Shown here in pieces: positions 20,639-32,109 of a stretch of DNA of 64,000 nt. The DNA lies in contig JAHRBS010000011.1 of assembly GCA_024305745.1 (NCBI GenBank), positions 186,001 to 250,000 on the forward strand, read 5' to 3'. Numbering within the stretch: position 1 is the first letter of the stretch; each line of letters starts with the position of its first letter. Made by a program: the position numbers and the translations under genes. A model generated the notes under the pieces. That model was given only the letters and a program-made list of their open reading frames with translations, searched no databases and had not been told where the DNA came from. The stretch is from Polyporus tsugae. Its lineage: Eukaryota; Basidiomycota; Agaricomycetes; Polyporales; Polyporaceae.

Positions 20639-20942
20639 CTAGTACATCTTTTCGAATGCTGCGCCTCCATTTATCTGTGTGGCAAGTGATATTAGTGAAG
20701 TAAGGGAACATTGCGAACGGAGGTAAGACAGAATGCGTACCTCGCATACCCGGTAGTCGCGTCTACCTCCAAACGGTCGACCCAACCCATGCAAGTCGTG
20801 AGCTATGGCGGTGGAAGCGAACACGGAGGTTAGAGGGTTACGTCAGCAAAATCAAACATAACGCGATCGCGAGGAGACGGAACCACGTACCTTGCATTTG
20901 CGCCGTTGCGTTCGCCCACGTGGATTGCGCAGAGGCTTTGTG
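20639..20942 (-). CDS. Spliced gene fragment in left TIR
   Basis: Mirror image of 43789-44092. Three exons read KASAQSTWANATAQMQ, then AHDLHGLGRPFGGRRDYRV, then INGGAAFEKMY before a stop, joined in frame by canonical introns of 88 and 66 bp. A further upstream exon is probable. I do not recognise the product. The consistent frames through three exons favour a genuine gene duplicated by the inverted repeats. Confidence 0.4.
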
Positions 20943-21378
20943 CTGTTAACAGAACAAACGCGTCAGTGGACGAAGGACACGCGAGGGGCGGGCACCAAGG
21001 GCGTGCGTGTCAAATGGTTACGGCGGCGCCGCGCGAGTTCTGAGATCTGAGAGCCCAGGGCGTCGTGGAGGCGTCGCGAGAAGGCGGACGCAATGAACCG
21101 CACGCTCATGTAAGCCGTTATCGACCACATTTGCTCGACCGCGACGGTTGCACGACTCGTCCGGGCCCGTTGCATGCGCGTCGTTGTTTGGACTGAATTC
21201 AGATGAAAATTGCATGTGTGCAGACCAATGAGTAGAGAACGCGTACTGTACATTCATACAGATACATGCGATTGGTACTATCCGTAAAGGATTAGTATCA
21301 GATCATGCTGGGCGACAGGAAGTATGGAGACGTACATGATACATCGACTGACCGCGACAGGAGAGATCCCCAATTCAT

Positions 21379-24170
21379 CTACAACCTAATGCAAGTGTTG
21401 ATGCGAGGCAGAAAAGCGGCACTCTTCTCCGCCACGGCCGTCTGCAAGGGAAAGACTCCGCGCCAAAACGTGATAGTTGATCGCCAATCCTTCGCCGATA
21501 GAGGACCGTCGATACCATCCCTAATCCGCTTCAGACGCCGCTGGAACCAGTTCTCGCACCATGGCGTCCAATATCCGAACGCCAGCCCAGAGGTATCAAA
21601 TACGTTGGGTCGTGGCCACCAGGACAGTAGTTCCGATTGCGATCCGTGAGCTGTGTGTAAGCACATCAGTGATTGCGTCTGAAATAAAAGCATGAAGAGC
21701 CACATACTAGAGGGCAACTTGTACACACCACACAGGATGTCTATCTCGCCGGACGTCAAGGAATCATCATACAGAGGGACCCCTCGATGGGGCAAGAACT
21801 CCTGGCCAAAGGAGTAGATGTCTTCGGACGGCCCACTCACAGCCCGTTCCGCTGCATCACTGCCAAGGATCTCCAGAGCGAGTCTCCAGATAATTCCACC
21901 ATGCAATATCGCCGCCCGGCCTCGAGGTTGGCAAAGAACTTCATACCCCTGCGCAATGTATTGTCCGTAGTCATGTCGTGTGGCCTTGAATCCACGCGGG
22001 CGCCATCCCAAACAGTCGCCGAAAGAAGATGGTTGGTGGAAAAATGAATCTCTCCTTGTTGGGGAATACACAGTATGGAAACCGATCCCCTTCTGAACCA
22101 TCAACGAGATGGCGGACGCGCGGGAGCGGATGCCTTGGCGGCGGAGGAGCTCGACAGCAGTCGTCGCATCCACAAGAACGTCGTACCAACATTCCGGCTC
22201 GTTGATGTAGCGTATACAATAGTAGTCAACGCCAGACAGCCTCCAGAGCGTCGGACGCAGGGTATGATGCTCTCGACCCGGTTTCAGTAAGTACTGGGGG
22301 CAGCCAGGGTCGAGATCCCAAACCGCTGCGGAGATCGCAGAATTCGTCGAACGCTTCAAGGCGATGCCCAAGAACCCACTAAGAGCAGCGAGGTCGGCAC
22401 TGGTGAGGTCCATGGAAAGCACGCCAAAGTACTTCTGAACCTTGTTGCAATCGAACGCGGCATATTCCAGAGGAGGGCGCTCACCCTGTTCCGTAGCGGG
22501 TAGCACGCCTATGACGACACCGTATCGGTAGAATGCTACCTCTCGAAAACCTTCGGCAACGAATACGTGGCCAAGGAAATCCTCGCCGGCATAAAAGCGT
22601 TGGAGATCAGCCTCGAAAGATCGCGCGATGGTAGCTAGGGATGCCAGCGCGAGTAGAGACTCCTGGCTGGGCAGCTGTTGTGGGTGGGGGGCTGCCGGTG
22701 CGTACGGAAAGTCGTCATCGTCGAAGTAGTCCTCCTCCACGACGGGATCGTTGGAGAGCTTGGGGCAGATGTCCCACTCGTCGCGCCATGGATCGTAACG
22801 CTTGTGAGAGTTTGGATACATCTCCCACATGTCTCGTACTCCTCCGAAACGGACCTTCTTCCTGTAGTCACGATCAAGAAGATACCAAGGGACGGTGGAA
22901 TCGACGTCCCCGACCTCCATCCAAAGGTAAGTGTTTGTGGGACGGGTTGGGCAGGCGTACGTTGCCGCCTTCGCAGCTCGTGCTAGCCGCTTCTCCTTCT
23001 TCTCGGCAGTCTCAGTCTGCTCCCACTGTCGCCATTGCGCTTCTCTACGATCGAAGAATTGCTGGTAAGGCTCGCCAGCGCGCTGTCCTGGTCCATGGGG
23101 CAGACGACGCAGCTCATCGCTAGAAGGGATAGGGGTTGTGGCGGGGGTTTCGATAGGAGCAGGACATGATGCGGGAGGCATTCCAGAAGGGATGTCAGTC
23201 CAACGGAAGCATGGCTGGGGGTCTCTTGGATCCTCCGACGTAGGTACGATGGGTGCTTCATCGGCAGAACCAGGAAAGTACGGGCGGAGGTAGGGGTGAA
23301 GGCTCAGGACTTGCTCGCATAAGGAAGGGTCAAGCTTCCCCCCCGGGGCTGGCCATGAAATGTAGGTCGGAAGGTTCGCCTCGATCATGCATGGGGCATG
23401 TCTAGTCCACACCGTACAAGCAGGACCAGGCAGTGGATCAATGAAGGCACCAACTCGAAGCCCCGACGAAAGGTCTGCAATAGGACCGGCACGTAGTTCA
23501 TCTATCCAAGGCGCCGGGATTCCTACGTCCATGAGCACACTGGTCCAAGCAGGAGGGTCTTCCCCTGGAAATCGATATTGGAATAAGGCAATGGCTAGCG
23601 TACAACGAGAGGCGAGAAGGAAAAAGGCATCGCGTGAGCGCAATATAGCGCGCCTAGCGGATAGGAAGGTAGAGTAATCGTTCCGGTAGCCACATTCGGT
23701 GGGGAGGGGCCAGAAAGCGTCGAAAGGGAACTTTGCTTCGGGGATTTTGCTGATCCGTAGTAGCAACGTTTCACTGACGGCGTAAAGATTTTGTTCCAAG
23801 TCCTTCCAAGTCGTCAGGATGTCTTCACTGAGTGCGAAGCGTTTATTTTTCGAGACGATTGGGGGCTTACGAGGGTCGCAACTGAGCCGTGCAAGAAGCG
23901 ACGAGTCTGAATGAGAGCTTCGCAGCATGTAAGCCATCTCCGGTCCCTTATCAACGGCCCATATCGCTTTTCGCAAATCCCTCGCGGTCAGGCTTTGCTC
24001 CGGTTCGCCTATGCGCAGTCCTGGGAGGAAGTCGACTCGGGAGGGGTTGATGACGGTGAAGCATTGTTTTTCGAACCAGAAAGTCCGAGAAGGATGGAGA
24101 GTGCTGGAAAATGCGGGCAGGTGAGTATGACATTACATTAGTGTTGCAGGCAGACGAACCTGAGTGCCAT
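21379..24170 (-). CDS. 892-aa protein of unknown function carried by the element
   Basis: Proposed model: an 11-base first exon (24160-24170, ATG GCA CTC AG), a 56-bp intron, a large exon 24103-21708, a 57-bp intron with a perfect GTATGT donor (21651-21707) and a last exon 21650-21379. This gives 892 codons in one frame. An in-frame stop just upstream fixes the start. Features: GLRVGAFIDPLPG near residue 205, a charged helical segment (REAQWRQWEQTE, then EKKEKRLARAAKAA) near 340-370, and a Trp/Asp-rich stretch (DMWEMYPNSHKRYDPWRDEW) near 415. From memory, similar unnamed proteins are common in mushroom genomes, but I cannot give a function. It shares a divergent promoter region with the first kinase. 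Confidence 0.75.
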
Positions 24171-24731
24171 TGGGAGGTTGCTTGGAGGGTTGCCCTAAGT
24201 CTTGCCCAGTAGAAAGCGATTGGAGCAATGTTCTGTGCTGCGATTATAAGTCGACGCAGCAAGAATAGAGTGTACGGCAGATGAACGTACTCGAGAGCGA
24301 CAAGATCGCCCTGGACCAACGACAAGACCGGTGGCAATGGTGCAGCGCAACGCTGAGATAGATCCGGAGAGAACGAGTAATAACTCTGTTCGAGGACTGA
24401 GCGAGAGCGGGCGAAGGAGCGAGTGATAACTCTGCTCTGGATAGACGACCGACCTACGGAGCGAAGTTGTCTGGAGGCGACGGAGGAACTTGGGGTGGTG
24501 GGCGGGAGATTGCGATGGTGAATGGGACTCCAGGCGACGGTCGGTGGCTGGTCCTTATTGTGTTGGGTGCTTTGGCTGCGGGAGGGACCCTAAATAGGTA
24601 AGTCTGGGCAAATTCTTGTCTTATTCATCATCGTGCACACGCCGCGCGGCCCGCGCGCCATCCCTCCGGTTCCCGACCCTGACCCAACCACCACCCCATA
24701 ACCCCCTCCGGCCCCTCCCCGAACCTTGTAT
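24171..24731. promoter_or_regulatory. Divergent promoter region with two GAGTnATnACTC dyads
   Basis: Intergenic region between the 892-aa gene (minus) and the first kinase (plus). It contains GAGTAATAACTC at 24375-24386 and GAGTGATAACTC at 24421-24432. A block GAGAGCGACAAGATCGCC at 24292 is nearly repeated upstream of the second kinase (31811). A segment near 24596 (GGTAAGTCTGGGCAAA) resembles one before the truncated kinase (34938). Shared upstream blocks suggest cassette duplication of kinase genes with their promoters. Confidence 0.55.
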
Positions 24732-27073
24732 ATGCCCGAAGACCTTACCGTCCCCATCGTCCTCAATCTGGAGCCTCATTACATCAAGCTGCCCATCAAG
24801 AGCTGCTCGTCGTATCGCAAGCTCACAGCCCAGGACGTCCTCACTGCAGCCCGCGAGTTCTGTGTGGAGTACTACAATGTAACGGACTGGGTTCCCAATG
24901 ACGTGCCAATGCACCTCCGTTACATAAAGGAGAAGGTACGTAGCATCGTTAGGGTGGGTGGGTTCTTGCCTAAGTTGTCGTCTGCCAACTCGTAGTCGAA
25001 GGCGTTTGATCCCCATGATGGCGATGCGGATACAATTGCAGCTCTTCTCGGCCTCCCCTCCAAGCAAATCTTCAATGACGACAACGTGCGCCAGTACCGT
25101 GCAACTATGTGGTATAGAACGACGGGTTACCACGTCTCCTCGGTAGACGTACAACCCTCCCAGTTGCTGTCCGCCTTCAGCAAGGGGTGGAATCAACACG
25201 TCCACTGGTATGTCGTAGTATGTGGTATGTGAAGTTAAAAGTTATTCACTTGTCGCCTGCGTCTGACCCGAGCCTCCGTTTCCAGTGTCAACTGTTCCAC
25301 ACCACTGGCCCCATTATATCCCGAGGGATCGCGAACAAGTCGTCCGTGAGTCATTTCGTCAGGCCACCATCACATGCGATTACTCATAGCTACGTGTAAG
25401 AGCGCAATGCGTACATCAAAGCGATGAGACACAAAATCGCCCATCGGATGGAGAACGCAGTCGCTCCACCTTCCACTGTGTCAAAGTTTCCTGCAAAATT
25501 CGATGAAGTACAATCCTCCGAGACTCCTATCTGCATCGGCATTCGCCCTCTCGATTCATACGGACCTCACCCCGCTCTTTTCTGTCGCCCGTTCAACGAC
25601 GCGTACAACAAGAAAATGAAGCCTAGGGATGTCAAGGTCGACATGGGCCTCCCGGAGACGTTCAATATGAGTGTCTGGCTCGCCGCGTTCTGGAAGGCGT
25701 GTGCCGCAACTACCAAGAGCGAGAAGGAGTATGTCTCTGACATCCGCAAATTGCTCCAACAACTCATCGACGACCCCGGTCTCCGATGTGGTGCCGTGTA
25801 TCAAGATGGCGACGGCACGGTCTGCGAGTTGGATATGGAAGCGCGATGCAAGACCGCCCACGGTTGGGAGGCGCTCTACCTGGCCATCGAGTGCAAGGCG
25901 TGGAGCGGCTCGGGAGGAGACCCGATAGTGCAGGCCGTATTAGCGTACCAACGCGCGATTATGATGCCCGAGGTACGAAGAGCAACTACTCGGCTTCATC
26001 TTGATCTGATGTCTGGATTGCACCAGTTCAAGCACATCCTCCGGATGACTTGTTGTCCTTGCCTGATCATAGGCTTATCGAATTCGCTGATTACGGTTCA
26101 CACGGTGTATTTCAGCGACCGGGTCCACGGCACGATCCTCTTCACGGAGTCATTGGGTGGCAGTCAGACAAGCCAGATTGACATGGACCAAGTGGCGCCC
26201 TACTTCCAGATCATTCGAGACACTGCTGCGCAGTTGCGCAAGTGGTATGCGGAAGTCCATATTGGTACCGACGTTCCCCACGCACCCCATCTCTTTCCCC
26301 AGCCTTTGTCCGTCATCTCCCCTGCTGAGTCCACTGCTGCTGAGTCCGCCGCCCCTGAGTCCGCCGCCAGCCTCGGCCACCTCAATCTCGTCCTCCTCGA
26401 GAGAGTCGGCCCCCCCACGATGGCTCGCCGTTGCCTCTACAAGGGTATCATCAACCGGCTCGACGGCAGCGCTGCGTCCAGGGTCTACGTCAAGTTTGTG
26501 GTGAAGCGATACGGCAAGCTCCAACACGAACTGCTTGCCGATCACGGTTACGCACCGGCACTGCACTACTGCGCCGAAGTCATGCATGGCCTCACGATGG
26601 TCATCATGGACGAGCTGCGAGGCTACAGCCTTACCAAGACCTCCTCGAAGAAGTACACCACGATAGTCGAGCGCGATATCAAAGCAGCCCTCAATATCTT
26701 GCATGACCGGAATTTCGTGCATGGCGACATTCGGCCGCCGAACGTGGTGATCTCAGGCAATCATGCATCCCTCATCGACTTCGACTGGGCTGGGGTACAT
26801 GGAGAAGTGCTGTATCCACCCGACCTCAACCCGGACGTCCAGTGGCACCCCACAGCGGCGAGTGGTCAGCCCATCTTAGAGGAGCATGACCAGTTCATGT
26901 TGAAGCAGCTTACTGACACGAGTTCCGACACGGGTTCCAAAGACAAGAAGAGGCTGAGAGAGAGCGGTGGGGAGAGTGGACGGGCGTCCAAGAAGTCGAA
27001 AGTGAGCAGCGAAGGTCTTCGTTCGATGCCACCGCCCACATCTATCCCGTCTCGGCCGTCTCAGTCGTCTTAG
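24732..27073 (+). CDS. FunK1-like fungal protein kinase A (700 aa)
   Basis: Five-exon model (24732-24935, 24996-25217, 25286-25345, 25403-25972, 26027-27073), all introns in phase 0. The intron ending at 25402 would use a GAG acceptor and is the weakest junction. The N-terminal half has the FunK1-type lead-in ending in VQAVLAYQRAIMM (near residue 350). The kinase half has the catalytic loop HGDIRPPN (26719-26742), the metal-binding motif DFDWAG (26777) in place of DFG, and LEEHDQF. The tail is Lys/Ser-rich. FunK1 kinases are a large fungal family (Pfam Pkinase_fungal) with mostly unknown substrates. Catalytic residues appear present, so it may be active. Confidence 0.8.
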
Positions 27074-27572
27074 TATTTCATGTAATGCCATCCTCCACTG
27101 TGATTATGTATGTAATGTATATATCCTAAGTCGTCATTCAGGGACGTCGACGTTCCGAATGGGAATCAGATGCAAGTGCCTGTTGGCGCCCACGCCCATG
27201 TTCAAATGTTTGATCGATTGTTGATTCAGTGGTCAACGTTGCCCATCGTCCCTCCCACTACCATCACCTGTCTTATGAGCCGGAGTTATTACTCGCTCCT
27301 GTCGACCGTCTTACAAGTTACGAGCCGAGTTATCACTCGCTCTTCCATGCATCGCCTTCTCTTTGCAAAGCGCGCGGGGCGCACTGGACAGCATCGGTCA
27401 CAACAGTCAACAAAGCAAGATCACTGACAAAGTTCTGCAAAACTCCTAATACACTGATATATACATTCCTATATGCTGTCCGTCATCGTGAACAAGGCAG
27501 TGGGCGGTATTCCCGGTTCCGAGCTACACGACCAGCGTGTCACCGAATCCCCACCGGCTACCCACCGATTGC
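27074..27572. other. Intergenic region with two GAGTnATnACTC dyads
   Basis: Lies between the 3' ends of kinase A and the coiled-coil gene. It carries GAGTTATTACTC at 27283-27294 and GAGTTATCACTC at 27327-27338, each followed by GCTC. A block near 27170 (AAGTGCCTGTTGGCGCCCAC) is nearly repeated at 34899 upstream of the truncated kinase. This indicates that kinase cassettes were once arranged in tandem. Confidence 0.5.
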
Positions 27573-30500
27573 TCACATCGTGTGAGCGAGCGTCGCCACG
27601 ACGCGAATCCAATCGAATTTTTCGGATGACACCGCGAGCGTGTGGATTTGCTGGGGGTTCTGAGCCTTCAACCAGTCGGGATTGTAGAGCTGCTGCGGGA
27701 GCCGCCGGACGGGATTGCGAGTACTCTTGACCGTACCGTCCCGGAGTCTCTTGCCCGGTCGGGAACCCTGTCGGGAGAAGAGATCCCGGTCGAGGACGCG
27801 CTGTCGGTCGATGATCTCCATGTGATCGTCCATGGAACGTCGCCACTCGAGCACCTTGACGCGGAAGACTGTCTCTGGCAGATCATCGCAGGTGTCCTCA
27901 GAGCTCATACCATCAGCGCCTAAGAGGTTCAGGACCTTCTCGAGGAACCTCCAGACCGCAACATCAGACTCGGGATTCCCGACATGCAGCGCGATGACCT
28001 TCTGAACCGTGGCGTGACGGCGCTCGAATTTCTTCAAGGATATCATGAGCTCTAATCATTGAGTCGCGAGTCAGAGGAGCGCACTCACGTTGCGACGTCT
28101 TTGGTCAACCCTAGCCCTGTCTTTGACCCTCTCGTCTGCGAGTAGGACACGAGCCTCGCATTCTTCCGGCGTTTCGATGGTCCCCGTGGACTTGAGCTTG
28201 GGCTGTCCGCCCCTCCACGTCTGTCGACCACGGCAGAACTTGTCTTCGATCAAGTCGTTGATGTAATGATCGCTGATGCTGTTGTCGTTGATGAAGGTCG
28301 CGTTGTCAGCCTTGAACGTTTCCAAGAGGTGTTCGAAGATGATGTAGTTCCAGGGAGAGACGCTGCTGCCTGAAGTCCGCATATCGAAGCGGATGTTGGT
28401 AATGCTAGGTGCGTCCTCGCCGCGGGTATTGTAGGCCTCCACAGCGATGCGATCCGCCTCTTGGTGCCCATGCCAGTCCTTGTCAGTATCGATCTTGCAC
28501 TGCTTCTTGTAGAGCTCGCGCACCCGTCGCTGACGGGCACAGTCAGCGAGGTCACTTCGCCATCGTGGATCTATCCGACTTACCAAGAGCTCAATGCGTG
28601 TCTCGCGGTCGACTTCCGGCTCCGACTCCGGCGCCGATGTCGCAGACATCTGCCGCCGATGGCGCGGGGACGACTTCGGCTTCACTGTCTCGGCCATCTC
28701 TTTGCGCAGGGTCTGGCGGATAGCTTCCATGAGCTGGTTCACGGTCAGGGTATGAACCTCGACTCCGTCGCCAATCACCGTGGAGGGGCGAGATGTCGCA
28801 GTCCGCGGAACAGCGGATGGAGCGTCGTCGTCGTCGCTGTCGGAGCAGGCGGGTTGGGCTGCATCGTCTACGAGTTCCTATATATGACTTAAGCTCGATA
28901 TGTAGTGATATGGGGGATTTAAACTCACTGGCATTGCCGTCAGAAACATACGGGTCGATGAGCCGGCCTTGTTCTTGGAGTGCGTACGGTGTGCGACATT
29001 GGAACGAGGAAGGGTCGCTCGAGTCGAAGAGGCAAACGGTCTGGGAGGAGCAGCGAGTAGTGGTTGGGCAGGCATAGCTGGGGCGGCGTTGCGAGGACGA
29101 GCTGATTCAGCCCTCGCCTGTTGCAAAAGGCGAGACACAGATGCCTGCTGGTTCTCCACTGCCGCGCGATGCTTCTCGACAGCAGCCTCCCTCTCAACCA
29201 GTAGCGCTTCCCGTTCGCGGAGATCTACCGCCATCCTGTCCTGTTCCGCCTCCTTCGCCATGAGCTGTGCTTGCGCTCCTTGGATCGCTTGGTGCTGCGC
29301 AGTGATACGGACTTCTTCGGCCTGGACCTTGTCCCGCAGTTCTGATTCCTATACCCACAAGTCTGTGAGCGTGAATCCGTGAGGATTCAGAGACAACGTA
29401 CCGCTGCAGCTCGAGTTGAATTCATGAATGCCATCAGCTGGGCTGTTTGCTCTTGCAGCTTGCCAACCGTAAGATCGTTCTGCTGCTGAATTGTCTGCCA
29501 ACGACTAGTAGCCTCGGCATATTGCTGTAGGTCAAGGTCAAGGTCAGTGTGTAGGCATGACTAGAGCCCAAGAGCACCATCCCACCTTCTTCAGTTCATT
29601 GTTCTGCCCTCGACGATACTTGGATACATCTTTCCAATAAGCGACTTCACCTCGGAGGCCTCCGGAAGCCGGTTCATGGTCACGGCGCTGGCGGACGGCG
29701 CGCGTGTTGTCACCATCACGGCCATAGCGAACAGAGTCCTGGTAGAAAAGTACGGTGAGTATGGGAACAACGTAATGAGGCGCAAGTTACTGTACCTCCA
29801 GCCCACCCATGTCGTCGTCTTCACTGCGGACGTCTGCGGAAGTGGGTTCATGTTCGCGGCGCTGGCGGACCCGGGCCGCGGGCGTGTTGTCACCGTCAAG
29901 GTGACGGCGAACCTCGATAGAGTCCTAGTGGAAGGGTATGATAAGTGTGGTTGGACAGACGCTAACGAGTGGTGAGTACCGTACCTGCATGTCGTCGTCG
30001 TCGTCGCAAGCTTTAGGCGTACTGTGTCCAGAATGTGGCTCGGACATAAGAAAGTTCTCCTCGGGAAGGGAAGTGACGTCGCCGTCGTTCGTAGGGCGCA
30101 CCGACATCGGAGTGAGGGACCGTGAGCTCTCTTGGAAGGAGCCGGGAACATGCAAACGTGAGATAGAAGGAGTAGGGTATGAAGGCAGAATCGAGTGGGC
30201 GCGTGGGGTAGCATACAAAGAGTCGTCTGTCCCCTCGTCCTCCGAGGACTCGAATGCGCTGCGAGCGGTGGCGTACATTTCAGAACCAGTCGACGCGTCA
30301 ACGTCATCGAGGGAAAAGTCCATTGCGGTCTGGGCAAAGGAGTCTGGAAGGGGCATCGCGGGGCAGTCGAAGCGGGTGAGGGCGTTAGGGAAGCGTTGAG
30401 CAGTCTGCGCGCAGCACAGATTGGAAGGGGATGCGTCGAGCGGACGTGCGCACCAGCGCGGAGTGATGCAAGAGGACGTAGAAAGCGGGAGTGGTGCGTG

Positions 30501-30605
30501 CTGCACAGCAGTACGCGATTCGGAGGGTGTTGGGAGTTGCGCGCTGCGCTTTGAAGTCGTGCGGTCGGCAGCAAGGGGATCGACGGAAGCCGGATTTATA
30601 CGCAT
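27573..30605 (-). CDS. 885-aa coiled-coil protein with a duplicated exon
   Basis: Eight-exon model on the minus strand: 30605-29985, 29924-29796, 29738-29586, 29524-29402, 29348-28929, 28877-28584, 28529-28089, 28049-27573. All introns are phase 0 (the last uses a GAG acceptor). The first 207 residues are disordered and Ser/Thr/Pro-rich. Exons 2 and 3 are related: both begin DS(I/V), share GDNT and RQRR(E/D)HEP, and look like an internal exon duplication. Residues about 300-440 form a coiled coil (Glu/Gln/Arg/Ala heptads). The C-terminal half is a conserved-looking domain with FEHLLETFKADNATFINDN and PQQLYNPDWLKAQNPQQ. I cannot name the family. A role as a second transposition protein is possible but unproven. 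Confidence 0.7.
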
Positions 30606-30997
30606 CTGAACCTGCTGGACTCGACCTCTGCCCCGAATCGCACAAGCATAGACAATAGGCAGACAATAGCGAAACAAAGGGAAGCGTTTGGATGGCTACG
30701 TCGTCGCTACGCGTCATGGCCCAAGGAAGTGTACGGTGTTGAGTATGGTGTGGCGTGGCTTCACACCGCATTGTCAAGCGTGCGCCAGTCCTCCCAATAT
30801 CCGTTGAGGTCGCTCTTCCTCCGTCGCTCCACCGTCATGGGGTTTTTGTTATTGTCTTGGAACATTTCCTCTGGTCCTATTGCCGGATCGCTTGCGTGAG
30901 CTTCCGGTTACATAGTCATCGTCGCCCACTCTCGTCGCCCGCTCTCGCCGCCTGCTTTATCAGATATTTGCGCTGGTCGCACTTCCTCCCCTTTACC
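30606..30997. other. Divergent intergenic region
   Basis: Upstream region shared by the coiled-coil gene (minus) and the small 176-aa gene (plus). I saw no repeat or dyad of the kinds found in other intergenic regions of the element. Confidence 0.4.
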
Positions 30998-31629
30998 ATG
31001 GTCAACGGACGCATCTATGTCGCTCCCGGCCCTAATGTAAGTACGCGCATTCAGCTATCTATGACCTTTTTGACGGCAACCCACAGACCATGAATCGCAA
31101 CTTGCGATCGCGCCTATACTCGTCTTCCGATACCAAGGCGCGACCGGTCGGCGTGACGACGCGTTGTGCCGGACAGCTCCGCTTTCCCTTTGTGGAGAGC
31201 GTGGTTGGTAACACGCCGTTGCAGCCCTATGTTCACGACTGCGTCGTGACCGTCATCGACGGGCCGCGTACTCACCGCTACGTCGTATTCTTCAAGAGAC
31301 ATCGTGCCCTCCCCTCGAACGCGCTTATTTCTCGCCTCTGTTATCCCCTCGCCTTTCGTGGCGACATCGTGGTGATGCGGATTGGTTCGAGGCATGGGCA
31401 CGTCGTCAACATGCGTCCTGGAGACGCAGTTGTCGCGAATCTGGTTATCGCAAAGTGAGTAAGCTACCCTCAAGACGCAGTGATGGCATACTTACCTTGT
31501 GCTAGATTTGTCTCGAAGGCGAGTGCGGCTGTCACGTCGCGGACCCTCCCGCGAGCCATGAAGATGGAGATTGTTCAAGGCGGCTCGTTAGGGAGGTCTC
31601 GGAGACGTAGCTCACGTCTGATGCTGTAG
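30998..31629 (+). CDS. 176-aa hypothetical protein carried by the element
   Basis: Three-exon model 30998-31036, 31087-31454, 31506-31629 with GT-AG introns of 50 and 51 bp and total length divisible by three. The product starts MVNGRIYVAPGPN. Its middle is rich in beta-prone residues (HDCVVTVIDGPRTHRYVVFF, GDIVVMRIG, GDAVVANLVIAK) and its tail is basic (GRSRRRSSRL). No family is recognised. The first exon encodes only 13 residues, so the start rests on a clean donor and an in-frame join. Confidence 0.65.
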
Positions 31630-32109
31630 CAGCTAGTTTGAGGGTACAGGGTGATGTAATGCTGCGATTGCAACGATACGAAAACAGACTGTACGCTGAG
31701 GACTCCACAAGCTGAGAATAGTGTCCGAGCTGTGCTGCAAAGAGACCGACATCCAAGTCGTCAGGACATTGGGCAGGGACATTGGGCAGTGTATGGCATA
31801 TGGGAGTACTCGAGAGCGACAAGATCACCTTGAACCAAGGACAAGACCGAAGGAGCGAGTAATAACTCTGCTCTAGAGAATTGCCCGGGGACGAGGGATT
31901 GGGTCAGTACGTGGTACGTGCTTAGCGCTTAGCCCGTACACGTCGAGCCTTTGTGACGAGCCTTTGTGACGCATCACGCACCATATCTGTGTCTTGACTC
32001 TTACTAATCGTGAGCATATCCACGCCACCCTCCTGGTATCTCCCACGACCCTGACTCTCCTCCCTCCCATCACCCACCTGCATGTCCCCCATCCTCTCCT
32101 CTACTGCAC
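31630..32109. promoter_or_regulatory. Upstream region of kinase B with a GAGTAATAACTC dyad
   Basis: Contains GAGTAATAACTC at 31857-31868, preceded by AGGAGC as in the kinase A promoter. The block GAGAGCGACAAGATCACC at 31811 is nearly identical to one at 24292. A stretch at 31700-31760 (CCACAAGC, then GAGCTGTGCTGC and AAGAGACCGACAT) recurs in altered form at 35885-35945 downstream of the truncated kinase. Confidence 0.5.

Larger units (their letters stand above)
19672..21095 (+). repeat. Left terminal inverted repeat (1,424 bp)
   Basis: Reverse complement of 43636-45059. Short predicted peptides from both arms are identical over most of the length, and base comparison shows mismatches only between 20990 and 21095. 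The terminal 9-mer CACGCGAGG recurs inside the repeat at 20978-20986, exactly where identity starts to drop. The arm contains a phased palindrome array near its tip and two small spliced genes on the minus strand. Confidence 0.92.

Noticed and set aside
26150..26722. Minus-strand 190-codon frame
   Set aside because: Shadow of kinase A, whose catalytic motifs lie on the plus strand.
29591..30574. Minus-strand 327-codon frame
   Set aside because: Reads through introns of the 885-aa gene in the wrong register; the spliced model explains the same DNA with related exons and canonical junctions.
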